A DNA stretch of 23,155 nucleotides from JAWXTS01 sp044433305 (GCA_044433305.1 JAWXTS010000023.1:1-23155), one strand, 5' to 3'. Shown: positions 1 through 8,870, numbered from the stretch's first letter. Translations and numbers: made by a program. Notes: generated from the letters alone by a model not told the origin.

Positions 1-2557
1 CTGAGCCGAACAAATCTTCGATAGAGCTGAACATGGTTTTTCTGTCACCCAAAGAGCCAGTCTTGTAATCTACGATTCGCATCTTACCGCCATCCTTTAA
101 TATATCTACCCTGTCGGCCATACCAAAGAAATCAGCCTTAAACTGCTCACCACCAGTCTCAAACTCGACAGTAGTATCGAGGTCATGCTCTACGGCCCTA
201 ACAACAAAATCATCTACGCCCAAGTCATAAGCCAAGATGGACTTATTAATATAGCGCGTCACTATGTCCTTTATCAGAATTATCTCACCCGAGTAATCCT
301 CTCTCGAGATGTTGTTATTATTGAAACATTCACGGTTCACGGCATCTTCAACAGCCTTTTCCACATCCTCTGAGTTAATCAATTTCTTGATAGCCTCCTT
401 GGGGTTTGGCTGTCCACACAGCGGCTTATAGAGCGTCTCCATAGCATTATGCAAGATCGTTCCGAAGGTCGGCATATCTATATCTTCCGTAACCTCGTCC
501 TTAGGTTTTATGCCCTTTATATAGTTGAGACAGAACTTCATAGGGCAATCAATGTAACTTAATATTGAGGTTGGCGAGAACCGTCTTCCTCCTCCACAAT
601 ACTCCTTCAAGCGGCACATAACATCCTCACTCTTGGCTATTGTAAACTGCTGCTTGAAGCCTGCATTAACATTCAGCGATAGATCTATATGCTCTATCAA
701 ATGCTTACCTCCATACTCTAGCTGATAGATATACCTACTAGGCTCACCCGTTTTCTTCTCATCGCTCAGCGAACTGTAAGCCAGCACAACATTATCGGCC
801 CTTCGTATCAACCTATAAAAATAGTAGGCATACACACCCTCATGATGCTGAGGTGTTGGCAACCCATAAGCAAATCTCAAGTTGTAAGGGATAAAAGAAT
901 TGGATGTCACCCTACTCCCTGGGAAGGTGTCGTCGCACGCCGAGAGCAGCAACAGATTTTTAAAGTCCAAATTTCGAGTTTCGAGTATACCCATAATTTG
1001 AATGCCCTCTAATGGCTCTCCCTCGTACGGAATACGTACGGCTTGCAACATCTTGCGAATTAACGAGACCATCACTTCAAATGATAGCTCCAACTCACAA
1101 TACTGCAATGAATTACCAAGTAAATTCAACGAATCTATGATGGTGGTCAAAAACTCAATCCTCTCTATCGAGTCCCCATCCTGCTTATCTTCATCATCCG
1201 AAACCTCGTTTGAGGATACAGACAACAATATGCCTCTAATGTAGGCTATCACACCGCCAGCATCTTTGACATCGCAGAAAATCTCAGGCTCAAGTTCGAC
1301 AAGCCTAGAGGCAGGAATATATATAAGTTGCTGCTTAGAAATCTCAGATAGCAGCTCATTATTTTTTTCGTTCACAACATATGGATGGCTCAATATCTCC
1401 GCCACATCCTTATAATAGAAATACAACTGATCTGAACGCTCACGGCTATGTTTTTGCAGCTCTATCAGCCTATCAACAAAGGCATAAGCTATTGTTTTCA
1501 CCAGAGGGTAACCCATGGTTATGTTGACCGTACCTATATCTTCTGGCAGCGAGTAGAGCACAGGCAACAACAAATTCTCGTCGGTGAGCACTATCGCAGT
1601 TTCCTTGCCCACATACCCTTGGCTGTCCATAACCTCTTGTAAGAAGGTACTCACATACTTACACTGCATGCTATCCGATGGTGCCGAAACAACCTTTATC
1701 TTATGTTCTTTATTAAGGTGGGTACGTCTAAAGCTGGCCGAAGAATACTCCTTTTGCTTAAACATCGCCACATTCTGCCTGATAAAGAGACCTGCCTGAT
1801 GTTCTTTGTCATTAAAGTAGCTTTGGTCATAGTCCCAAAAGAAATGAGAGCAGGCAGAGTAATTTTTTATAGCCTTAAACAATATCTTCTCGCACTCGGT
1901 AAGGGCATTAAATCCAACCACAACATAGTGCTGACCCTCGAAAACATCCTGCCCCGACTCCTTGAACTTCTGAGCCACTATCCTCTGAGCCATGCCGTCA
2001 TAGGCCAACCCCTGCCCTTCGAGCAGAGTCTTAAACTCATGATATATAGAGGCCAGAGTCTTCCATATCGTAATAAAATGCTCCTTCTCCTTGCCTGGGT
2101 TAGGCTCCAACCACATGCAGCCCAGACGATTAATTATAGCCACTTGCTCCTCTGTCAGATAAGAAGTGTCGTTGTCTAACTCCTTGATATCCCTAACATT
2201 AGAGAACAAAACATCAGCATCAATAAGATACTTATCTATGGCGTCAAAGTCGGAAAGCAACACATCTCCCCAAAAGAAAAAAGCATCGATAGATTGGTTA
2301 TGATGGCGCGAATAGACCTTATAAAGTTCGATTATAAGCCTTACGTTATCGACCACATTAACACCCGAAAGCGAAGCCATCAGATTCTGAAGCGACACAA
2401 ACTCGGGGCTCCAGATAGGGTTTTCGATTTTGCGGCATAACGATTCGCGAAAAAACAACTCAGCACGCTTGTTGGGCAGCAGAATCTTTAACTTTGATAT
2501 ATCATCACCATACTGACCATACAGTGCGTCTACTACTTCATCTATAAAACTCTTCAT
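1..2557 (-). CDS. addB: AddB-like PD-(D/E)XK nuclease subunit (3' end cut by window edge)
   Basis: This is the partner subunit of an AddAB-type double-strand-break resection enzyme, which prepares DNA ends for RecA. I translated the minus strand from the ATG at 2557; 852 codons stay open to the left edge, so the C-terminus is missing. The first ~600 residues look like a degenerate SF1 helicase fold without a clear Walker A (ILLPNKR near residue 25). The C-terminal part has the AddB/RecB-type nuclease signature: a Cys in YIDCP (C671, position of the first Fe-S cysteine in known AddB proteins), FGTILH (H703) and the catalytic DYKTG (D830, K832). The remaining Fe-S cysteines would lie outside the window. 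It is divergent from addA, with 89 bases between the start codons. A -7 box sits 34 bases upstream. Family assignment is strong; exact orthology to addB is an inference. Confidence 0.86.
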   Translation of the reverse strand, partial: MKSFIDEVVDALYGQYGDDISKLKILLPNKRAELFFRESLCRKIENPIWSPEFVSLQNLMASLSGVNVVDNVRLIIELYKVYSRHHNQSIDAFFFWGDVLLSDFDAIDKYLIDADVLFSNVRDIKELDNDTSYLTEEQVAIINRLGCMWLEPNPGKEKEHFITIWKTLASIYHEFKTLLEGQGLAYDGMAQRIVAQKFKESGQDVFEGQHYVVVGFNALTECEKILFKAIKNYSACSHFFWDYDQSYFNDKEHQAGLFIRQNVAMFKQKEYSSASFRRTHLNKEHKIKVVSAPSDSMQCKYVSTFLQEVMDSQGYVGKETAIVLTDENLLLPVLYSLPEDIGTVNITMGYPLVKTIAYAFVDRLIELQKHSRERSDQLYFYYKDVAEILSHPYVVNEKNNELLSEISKQQLIYIPASRLVELEPEIFCDVKDAGGVIAYIRGILLSVSSNEVSDDEDKQDGDSIERIEFLTTIIDSLNLLGNSLQYCELELSFEVMVSLIRKMLQAVRIPYEGEPLEGIQIMGILETRNLDFKNLLLLSACDDTFPGSRVTSNSFIPYNLRFAYGLPTPQHHEGVYAYYFYRLIRRADNVVLAYSSLSDEKKTGEPSRYIYQLEYGGKHLIEHIDLSLNVNAGFKQQFTIAKSEDVMCRLKEYCGGGRRFSPTSILSYIDCPMKFCLNYIKGIKPKDEVTEDIDMPTFGTILHNAMETLYKPLCGQPNPKEAIKKLINSEDVEKAVEDAVNRECFNNNNISREDYSGEIILIKDIVTRYINKSILAYDLGVDDFVVRAVEHDLDTTVEFETGGEQFKADFFGMADRVDILKDGGKMRIVDYKTGSLGDRKTMFSSIEDLFGS

Positions 2558-2590
2558 GCTGCTTCTTGGCTTAAAATTATTACCTATATA

Positions 2591-2598
2591 CAAATATA
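2591..2598 (-). promoter_or_regulatory. Candidate -7 box of addB promoter
   Basis: The minus strand reads TATATTTG, an exact match to the Bacteroidota -7 consensus TAnnTTTG. It lies 34 bases before the addB ATG, giving a short 5' UTR. No convincing -33 TTG is visible. A weaker plus-strand match (TACCTTTA, 2615-2622) could serve addA. Confidence 0.55.
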
Positions 2599-2646
2599 AT
2601 AATTAAAAATTAATTACCTTTACATAAACTATGCACCACAAACTTT

Positions 2647-5600
2647 ATGGGACAAATATCTGTCATTAAAGCCTCGGCAGGCTCGGGTAAAACATATAGG
2701 CTTGTCTATGAATACATAAGAACCATACTGGACAACCCTACTTCCTACAAAAATATCTTGGCCGTAACTTTCACAAACAAAGCTACTTCCGAGATGAAGA
2801 GTCGTATCATAGAGCAGCTCTACCAGCTATCTCTAGGCTCTGGCGACTACATATCTACTTTCACTGCCGACGGCTCAAAGACCAAGGAATTTGTCAAGAA
2901 CAGAGCCTCGCTGGCACTAAACTATATCCTTCAAGATTATAGTCACTTTGCCGTGATGACCATAGACCGCTTCTTTCAACGTATCATACGTGCATTTATC
3001 CACGAGCTTGGAGTGGATGCTGGCTTCACCCTCGAACTGCAAACCGACGGCATACTAACGCAAGCCACTGACTCTCTGATAGAAAGCATAGGCGACGACA
3101 AACAGCTCAGAAATTGGATTACACAATATGTCGAGGAACGTATCAGCGAGAACAAGCACTGGGATATACGTAGCGACATCAAGACTCTAGGTCGCGAGCT
3201 ATTTAATGACAGCCGTTCTAATCTTCAGTACAACAAGATGAGCAACGAGGACTTGCTGAACTTTGTAAGTCGAGCCTCACAAATCACAAACCTTATAGAC
3301 CGCACTATGCGTGCTGTGGCTACTACTGCCATAGGCGTCATCCACAACGCTGGACTTAGCGTAAACGACTTCTCTAATAAAGCCTCAGGCTGTGCGGGCT
3401 ACTTCTATAAGGTGGCACAGAATGGCGTCGAACCATTTGGGGCGCGAGTCATCAAGGCCATAGAAGACAACGAGGGATGGTACACCAAAAAGTCTGAGAG
3501 CAAAGACAGAATAATGGATATAGTCCCCACGTTAAGGTCTATGCTAGAATCACTTACAGTGCTCTACACAAATAACATAAAATACATCAACTCGGTAAGT
3601 CAGCTCAAGGCTAAGTTCAGAACCTACGCTCTGCTCAATGACTTGTCCGACAAAGTAGATGCCTTCTGTAAGGAGCAATCCATAGTGCCAATATCTGACA
3701 CAAACTCCATCATCAATGGCCTTATTGCCGGCAACGACACGCCTTTCATTTTTGAAAAGACAGGCAATAGATTTACAGACTACATGATAGATGAGTTTCA
3801 GGACACTTCCCTAACCCAGTGGAACAACTTCCGCCCTCTGATTGAAAACGCCATGGCCCAGAGCGAGGGCACACCCGTGCTTCTGGTTGGCGACATCAAG
3901 CAGTCCATATACCGCTGGCGTGGTGGCGACTGGCGCATCTTGGGCGAGAAGATAAACGAGCTTTACGGCTCTAGCCTAACACAAGACAACCTCGACACCA
4001 ACAGACGTTCATTTGGCAATATCGTGCAGTTCAACAACTGCCTTATGAGCAACTGTGTAAACCAAGACAACAGCCTACTAAACAATAAGTTAAAAGATGT
4101 TCTAGGCCAAGGATTTATCTCTCAAAGCACCTTTGATGAGCTTACAAGCATGCTTAGCAATGCCTATGAGCAATCTCAGCAAAAGAAGTTTAAGGAACCC
4201 GACAAAGGATATATAACCATCACTCGCGAGAATGAAAAGAACGAGGGCGACTATATCATAGAGAAGATAATAGAACTTCAAGATAGAGGTTATGCAGCAA
4301 GAGATATTACCATCTTGGTGCGCAACAATGGCACAGGCATAGAGATTGCCAACACCATACTAAACTACAAGACCTCCAATCCAGATGACAATCATAACTT
4401 TAACGTCATCACAGGTGAGGCACTACTGCTTAAAAATGCAGCCGTAACGTGTTTTGTTATTGCCGTATTGCAGCTATCGTGTGGTAGCGACTCCATACAG
4501 GCCGGTGTGTACAATAAATTCTTGGGCAATAATGTATCTGATAAAATCAGTGAAAGCGACAAGGAATTTATATCTACCCTGCGCCTTGTTTCGCTGGACG
4601 AGGCCTTTGAGAATATCGTTATGCGCTATAAACTTAACCAGAACGAAGATAACATAAGCTACCTTCAGGCCATACACGAGCTGATAATCTCGCTCAGCAC
4701 AAACAAGATTTACGACATTCCTACATTCCTTAACTGGTGGAACGACAACAAATTTAGACGTTCGCTACAACTACCCGAGAATAACGACGCCATAAACATT
4801 GTCTCTATACACAAGTCGAAAGGCCTTCAATATAAGGTAGTTATAATCCCAGAATGTCGATGGGAGCTTGATTTCAGCTCCAACAAGCTACCTCTGATAT
4901 GGAGCAATGGCACCGAGCAATTCGAGTCCTTGCCCAAAATTCCTATGGTCTGCAAGAAAGAACTCGCAGCGTCGCACTATGCCAACGACTTTTATCGCGA
5001 ACTAGTTCTATATCACGTGGATAATATCAACCTACTCTACGTTGCATTAACCCGAGCCATAGCCGAGCTTCACATTTGCCTACCTTACATATCGAAAAAA
5101 GAGAGGAAGATAGACGCCATAATCGAAGAGGCAATTAACAAGACAGAAGCAGACCAAATTGAGATAATCGACACCCTAGCAAACACAGAAAAAATCTGTG
5201 GCAAGGTAGAGACCAGTGACAGATATACTATATATAGCTTTGGTGAAAAGATTACTGCTCAGGCCGTAATCAGCACACCAAACCCTACTCTGCCTTTCCC
5301 TGTGAACCGCCCAGAAAATAAACTTAAATTCAAGGTACACAGCACCATAGACATGCAAGGACATGGAGCAACCAAGACCTCTCCTAGGGAATATGGTATC
5401 CTTATGCACAAGATTTTTGAGAATATAACTAGCAAAGATCAAATTCTGCCAGCCCTTGAGCAGATGAAAATAACGGGCGAAATATCCAACGACGACCAGA
5501 TAGCTCTCAGCAACAAACTCGAAACACTGCTCTCAAACCCAGTGACAGAACTGTGGTTTGACGGCAACTGGAGTGAACTTATGGTCGAACGTTCTATACT

Positions 5601-5817
5601 AACGTCTAATGGCGCGACATATCGTCCCGACCGCGTACTAATCAAGGGTGACCAAGTGATAGTCATAGACTACAAATTCGGACTGCTAAGCCCTAAGTCC
5701 CACGAAAAATCACTACGCAACTATATGTTACTAATCAAGCAGATGGGCTACAACAGTGTTACGGGCTATCTATGGTATATTGAGCAGAACCGCATAGACA
5801 CCCACAATCTAAACTAA
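2647..5817 (+). CDS. addA: AddA-like UvrD/REP helicase-nuclease (exodeoxyribonuclease V beta-like)
   Basis: This is the ATP-driven 3'-5' helicase with a C-terminal nuclease that partners AddB in end resection and recombinational repair in the cytoplasm. The protein has 1056 residues. Motifs in order: Walker A SAGSGKT (10-16), Walker B DEFQDTS (D382, E383), motif III GDIKQSIYRWRGG (from G415), motif V NIVSIHKSKGLQYK, motif VI LLYVALTRA, then the RecB-family nuclease domain with MHKIFE (H921), PDRV (D995) and IDYK (D1008, K1010). All helicase and nuclease residues expected of a working enzyme are present. The start at 2647 places Walker A close to the N-terminus, as is normal. The gene is divergent from addB rather than in one operon with it. 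Transcription probably ends at the bidirectional hairpin at 6026-6062, after a 208-base untranslated tail. Confidence 0.92.
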   Translation: MGQISVIKASAGSGKTYRLVYEYIRTILDNPTSYKNILAVTFTNKATSEMKSRIIEQLYQLSLGSGDYISTFTADGSKTKEFVKNRASLALNYILQDYSHFAVMTIDRFFQRIIRAFIHELGVDAGFTLELQTDGILTQATDSLIESIGDDKQLRNWITQYVEERISENKHWDIRSDIKTLGRELFNDSRSNLQYNKMSNEDLLNFVSRASQITNLIDRTMRAVATTAIGVIHNAGLSVNDFSNKASGCAGYFYKVAQNGVEPFGARVIKAIEDNEGWYTKKSESKDRIMDIVPTLRSMLESLTVLYTNNIKYINSVSQLKAKFRTYALLNDLSDKVDAFCKEQSIVPISDTNSIINGLIAGNDTPFIFEKTGNRFTDYMIDEFQDTSLTQWNNFRPLIENAMAQSEGTPVLLVGDIKQSIYRWRGGDWRILGEKINELYGSSLTQDNLDTNRRSFGNIVQFNNCLMSNCVNQDNSLLNNKLKDVLGQGFISQSTFDELTSMLSNAYEQSQQKKFKEPDKGYITITRENEKNEGDYIIEKIIELQDRGYAARDITILVRNNGTGIEIANTILNYKTSNPDDNHNFNVITGEALLLKNAAVTCFVIAVLQLSCGSDSIQAGVYNKFLGNNVSDKISESDKEFISTLRLVSLDEAFENIVMRYKLNQNEDNISYLQAIHELIISLSTNKIYDIPTFLNWWNDNKFRRSLQLPENNDAINIVSIHKSKGLQYKVVIIPECRWELDFSSNKLPLIWSNGTEQFESLPKIPMVCKKELAASHYANDFYRELVLYHVDNINLLYVALTRAIAELHICLPYISKKERKIDAIIEEAINKTEADQIEIIDTLANTEKICGKVETSDRYTIYSFGEKITAQAVISTPNPTLPFPVNRPENKLKFKVHSTIDMQGHGATKTSPREYGILMHKIFENITSKDQILPALEQMKITGEISNDDQIALSNKLETLLSNPVTELWFDGNWSELMVERSILTSNGATYRPDRVLIKGDQVIVIDYKFGLLSPKSHEKSLRNYMLLIKQMGYNSVTGYLWYIEQNRIDTHNLN

Positions 5818-6025
5818 CCACTCCGCTGCAACGCTGTGACGCCAGCACCACCCACCGCGACAATGCAGCACGGTCGCACGCATCTCCGTACCCCCGCAAC
5901 AATGCAGCACGGTCGCACACATCTCCGCACCACTGCACCAACTGCACCGTACCAAGCGCACCGCTGCCATATCAACCGCAGAACCACCCCACACTATCAC
6001 ACCGCCACGCCACCGTACATAATAC
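5818..6025. other. GC-rich, C/A-biased non-coding patch
   Basis: The 208 bases between the addA stop and the terminator are rich in C and A and poor in T on the plus strand, quite unlike the AT-rich gaps elsewhere in the window. They hold a 39-bp tandem repeat and shorter C/A repeats such as ACTGCACC at 5932 and 5941. On the minus strand, 5842-5856 reads GGTGGGTGGTGCTGG, four short G-runs that could form a two-tier G-quadruplex. Open frames crossing it look artefactual because they are built from the repeat and run into the terminator. Function is unknown. Confidence 0.6.
5852..5931. repeat. Two-copy 39-bp tandem repeat
   Basis: The block from about 5852 recurs 39 bases downstream. Both copies share an identical 18-base core (5862-5879 and 5901-5918, beginning AATGCAGCACGG). 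Aligned copies differ at only four positions (5854, 5859, 5880, 5889). The first copy has GCGAC (5857-5861) facing GTCGC (5873-5877), a 5-bp stem. In the second copy the equivalent stem keeps a G-U pair only when read as minus-strand RNA. Confidence 0.75.
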
Positions 6026-6062
6026 AAAAAGCAGGACCTGAAGATTCAAGTCCTGCTTTTTT
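6026..6062. terminator. Bidirectional rho-independent terminator between addA and tsf
   Basis: GCAGGAC (6031-6037) pairs with GTCCTGC (6050-6056). An inner TGAA/TTCA pairing caps the hairpin. It is flanked by an A-run on the left and a T-run on the right, so it can end transcription of addA (plus) and of the tsf operon (minus). Confidence 0.88.
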
Positions 6063-6088
6063 ATGTAAAACCTCTAAGGGTGTTATTG

Positions 6089-6907
6089 TTAGTCGTTCAA
6101 AGAGAAACGTTTGTAAGCAATAACAGTTGCCTCTGGGTTAGCTTGTTTGATATAAGCTTCAACAGTAAGTTTGTTGTTTTTAACCAAAGACTGATTAAGA
6201 AGAGTATTCTCGCTCAAGAATTTGTTAACTTTACCGTCAGCGATTTTAGCTAGGATAGCCTCTGGTTTGCCCTCAAGACGAGCTTGCTCTAGACCAATCT
6301 CGTGCTCTTTAGCGATAACCTCAGCTGGACAGTCAGCTTGGCTGATAGATACTGGAGCCATAGCAGTAGCCTGCATAGCAACATCTTTACCAACTTCTTC
6401 TGATACCTCTTTATCGAAACCGATAAGAGAACCCAACTTGTTGTTCATGTGAACGTAAGCGAAGCAATAAGGAGCCTCGATACGGTTGTAAGATACGATC
6501 TCTACTTTCTCACCTGTTTGACCAGATTTAGCAGTTACGATGTCTGCAACAGTAGAACCGTTAACAACACAAGCGTTCAAAGCCTCTAGGTCAGCAGCAT
6601 CGTTAGCAACAGCAACATCAAGAAGCTCTTGAGTTGAAGCAACGAAATCTGCATTTTTAGCAACGAAGTCAGTCTCGCAAGCAAGGCAAATCATATAAGC
6701 CTTACCCTCAGCGATGTGAGACAATACACAACCCTCAGTTGCGCTACGGTCAGCACGTTTGCTAGCAATAAGTTTGCCTTTCTCACGGATTAGATCTTGC
6801 GCTCTGTCAAAATCACCCTCTGCTTCGATAAGTGCATTTTTGCAATCCATCATGCCAGCACCAGTCATTTTGCGGAGCTTAGCTATATCTGCAACTTTAA
6901 TATCCAT
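6089..6907 (-). CDS. tsf: Translation elongation factor EF-Ts
   Basis: EF-Ts is the guanine nucleotide exchange factor that recycles EF-Tu-GDP to EF-Tu-GTP during protein synthesis. The protein has 272 residues, in the usual bacterial range. The N-terminal UBA-like domain carries the hallmark KLRKMTGAGMMDCKNAL (about residues 10-26), followed by the RADRSATEG stretch and the dimerisation/core domains. It lies 47 bases downstream of rpsB on the same strand, the classic rpsB-tsf pairing, and is the last gene before the terminator at 6026-6062. No oddities were noted. Confidence 0.97.
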   Translation of the reverse strand: MDIKVADIAKLRKMTGAGMMDCKNALIEAEGDFDRAQDLIREKGKLIASKRADRSATEGCVLSHIAEGKAYMICLACETDFVAKNADFVASTQELLDVAVANDAADLEALNACVVNGSTVADIVTAKSGQTGEKVEIVSYNRIEAPYCFAYVHMNNKLGSLIGFDKEVSEEVGKDVAMQATAMAPVSISQADCPAEVIAKEHEIGLEQARLEGKPEAILAKIADGKVNKFLSENTLLNQSLVKNNKLTVEAYIKQANPEATVIAYKRFSLND

Positions 6908-6954
6908 AGTTCTAGTTATTTAATCTAAAATTGATTATCAAATCACTTACTTAT

Positions 6955-7782
6955 TTACTCTGCTGGAGTTTGCTCAACAGGAGCAGCTACTTCTTCAGCA
7001 GGAGTTTCAACTACGACAGCCTCAGTTTTCACACGGCGTGGGCGTAGTTTTTCCTCTTTTTTAGGAGCCTCACTAGCTTCTTTATCTTTTTCTAGCTTAC
7101 GCTCGTTAAGACCCTCAGCAATAGCAGCGGTAACGACTTCCAATACCAAAGCTACACTTTTTGTAGCATCGTCGTTTGCAGGGATAACGTAATCTATGTC
7201 GGTAGGATCGCAACAAGTATCGACCATAGCAAACACAGGTATGTTAAGTCTTTTTGCCTCTTTTACTGCGTTGATTTCTTTTTGAACGTCAACTACAAAG
7301 ATAGCAGCTGGCAGGCGAGTAAGATCTGAGATAGAACCTAAGTTTTTCTCAAGTTTAGCTCTCTGGCGGCTGATTTGCAATTTTTCTCTTTTAGAGAAGT
7401 TGTTGAAAGTGCCATCAGTAGTCATTTTGTCGATAGTAGACATTTTTTTGACAGCCTTTCTTATGGTTGGGAAATTGGTAAGCATACCACCTGGCCAACG
7501 TTCTGTAACGTATGGCATTGATACTGCTGAAACCATCTCGGATACAACATCTTTCGCTTGTTTCTTAGTTGCCACGAAAAGGATGCGACGACCCGATTTT
7601 GCAATTTGTTTCATAGCATCTGCGGCCTCATCAAGTTTGATGACCGTTTTGTGCAAATCTATAATGTGGATTCCGTTTTTCTCCATAAAGATATATGGAG
7701 CCATCTTTGGGTTCCATTTTCTTTTAAGGTGTCCAAAGTGAACGCCGGCATCCAATAGTTGATTAAAATCAGTTCTTGACAT
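6955..7782 (-). CDS. rpsB: 30S ribosomal protein uS2
   Basis: S2 is a small-subunit protein needed for S1 and mRNA binding on the 30S head. The 275 residues contain the canonical LLDAGVHFGHLKRKWNP start, FVATKKQAK, RWPGGMLTN and the DTCCDPTDIDYVIPANDDA segment. The last ~35 residues form a charged, Ala/Glu/Val-rich tail (PAEEVAAPVEQTPAE). It is followed by tsf after 47 bases. Upstream is an unusually long 179-base gap from rpsI that folds into several hairpins and is a candidate autoregulatory leader, given that S2 represses rpsB-tsf in E. coli. Confidence 0.97.
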   Translation of the reverse strand: MSRTDFNQLLDAGVHFGHLKRKWNPKMAPYIFMEKNGIHIIDLHKTVIKLDEAADAMKQIAKSGRRILFVATKKQAKDVVSEMVSAVSMPYVTERWPGGMLTNFPTIRKAVKKMSTIDKMTTDGTFNNFSKREKLQISRQRAKLEKNLGSISDLTRLPAAIFVVDVQKEINAVKEAKRLNIPVFAMVDTCCDPTDIDYVIPANDDATKSVALVLEVVTAAIAEGLNERKLEKDKEASEAPKKEEKLRPRRVKTEAVVVETPAEEVAAPVEQTPAE

Positions 7783-7825
7783 GTTTTTAATTTTAACTTT
7801 CTGTTTTTTAATTCTCTTACTTCAA

Positions 7826-7956
7826 TCATAGGGTAACGAACCTTGTTCGGTCCTTATGATTTTTCGCAGCGGGGGCAATTTGAAAGCAGCAAGGCGAGTA
7901 TTAAGCTACTAGCCAATGATCTTTGAAATTTTGAACCCCAACTGTGCCAATGCACA
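7826..7956 (-). promoter_or_regulatory. Structured leader upstream of rpsB (candidate S2-responsive RNA)
   Basis: Read as minus-strand RNA, the rpsI-rpsB gap holds nested inverted repeats. Hairpin 1 is TGTGC/GCACA (7943-7947 with 7952-7956). Hairpin 2 is GGC-AGTA/TACT-GCC (7893-7900 with 7907-7914). It is enclosed by a long-range stem in which 7883-7886 pairs with 7921-7924, 7877-7881 with 7926-7930, and GGGG (7872-7875) with CCCC (7936-7939). Hairpin 3 nearest the start has TCATA (7826-7830) with TATGA (7855-7859), a GG/CC step, and CGAAC (7837-7841) with GTTCG (7845-7849). Pairings are seen in the sequence; the regulatory role is inferred from position. Confidence 0.5.
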
Positions 7957-7961
7957 ATAAA

Positions 7962-8348
7962 CTAACGTTTACTGAACTGGAATTTCGCGCGTGCACTAGG
8001 TTGACCTGGTTTCTTACGCTCAACTTCGCGTGCGTCGCGAGTCAAGAATCCGTTTCTTTTAAGTACTGGGCGCATCTCTGCGTCGATCTCGCACAATGCA
8101 CGAGCAATACCTAAACGAGCGGCTTCTGCCTGACCTTTGATACCACCTCCACAAAGATTGATGTTAACATCAAAACTCTCAGTTTTATCAGTAACCAACA
8201 TTGGTTGTTTTACAACATACTGAAAAATCTCAAGAGGGAAGTAAGTTTCTAGTGGTCGTTTGTTGATTGTAATTGTACCTTGACCTGGTTTCACGTAAAC
8301 GCGTGCAATAGCAGCTTTTCTACGTCCTACGGTGTTTACAACTTCCAT
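7962..8348 (-). CDS. rpsI: 30S ribosomal protein uS9
   Basis: S9 is a small-subunit head protein whose C-terminal tail reaches the P-site tRNA. The 128 residues show the family signature GRRKAAIARVYVKPGQG near the N-terminus, GGGIKGQAEAARLGIARAL in the middle and the conserved basic C-terminus ending SKR. It begins 5 bases after the rplM stop, so the two are co-transcribed and probably translationally coupled, as is standard for L13-S9. It is followed by the structured 179-base gap before rpsB. Confidence 0.97.
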   Translation of the reverse strand: MEVVNTVGRRKAAIARVYVKPGQGTITINKRPLETYFPLEIFQYVVKQPMLVTDKTESFDVNINLCGGGIKGQAEAARLGIARALCEIDAEMRPVLKRNGFLTRDAREVERKKPGQPSARAKFQFSKR

Positions 8349-8353
8349 ACTTT

Positions 8354-8809
8354 CTACTTAATCTCGTTTAACTTAATTGTTTTTGGTGACTGAGCCTCGT
8401 GTGGGTGTTCAGCACCAGTATACACTTTCAGGTTAGTAAGCAACACTGAACCTAGGCGGTTCTTTGGAAGCATACCTTTAACTGCGTGCATAATGATAAA
8501 TTCTGGTTTTTTCTGCATATAATCAGCAGGAGAAACCATTTTTTGACCTCCAGGGTAACCAGAGTGAGAGACATAAACCTTGTCTGTCATCTTGTTGCCT
8601 GTCAGTTTTACTTTTGCTGCGTTGATGATGATGACGTTATCACCACAGTCAACGTGCGGAGTAAATTCAGGTTTGTTCTTGCCACGAAGGATTTTAGCAA
8701 CCTGTGAAGCCAAACGGCCCACTGCCAAATCAGTAGCGTCGATAAGAACCCAACCCTTGTTTACGGTAGCAGCATTAGCAGAAACTGTCTTGTAACTTAA
8801 TGAATCCAC
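8354..8809 (-). CDS. rplM: 50S ribosomal protein uL13
   Basis: L13 is an early-assembly large-subunit protein. The 151 residues include GWVLIDATDLAVGRLASQVAKILRGK-type sequence at 19-45, CGDNVIIINAAKVKLTGNK, and HAVKGMLPKNRLG, all diagnostic for the family. It is the first gene of the minus-strand block rplM-rpsI-rpsB-tsf. A good -7 box lies at 8871-8879, implying a leader of roughly 55 bases. That leader has a small CCCT/AGGG stem (8853-8856 with 8864-8867), too weak to call a regulatory element. Confidence 0.97.
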   Translation of the reverse strand: MDSLSYKTVSANAATVNKGWVLIDATDLAVGRLASQVAKILRGKNKPEFTPHVDCGDNVIIINAAKVKLTGNKMTDKVYVSHSGYPGGQKMVSPADYMQKKPEFIIMHAVKGMLPKNRLGSVLLTNLKVYTGAEHPHEAQSPKTIKLNEIK

Positions 8810-8870
8810 TTTTCTTACGTTTAAAAATTAATACTTGTTTTATGATCCTTTTCCCTACAATGCAGGGCCT

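Noticed and set aside
1703..2179. A 158-codon plus-strand open frame inside addB
   Set aside because: The minus strand here encodes continuous AddB-like sequence. The plus frame shows no recognisable protein features.
5852..5931. Repeat as a possible CRISPR array
   Set aside because: There are only two adjacent copies with no spacer between them, internal mismatches, and no cas genes nearby.
5836..6123. A 95-codon plus-strand open frame after addA
   Set aside because: It is composed largely of the 39-bp repeat, crosses the bidirectional terminator and runs into the 3' end of tsf. No start-site context or domain supports it.
7930..7956. TTGGCACAG... on the minus strand as a sigma-54 -24/-12 promoter
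   Set aside because: The -24-like GG is present but the -12 GC is not at the required spacing; the TGGCAC arises from a hairpin arm.
8849..8870. Short CCCT/AGGG hairpin in the rplM leader as an L13-binding element
   Set aside because: The stem is only 4 bp and the predicted transcription start falls within it, so it may not form in the transcript.
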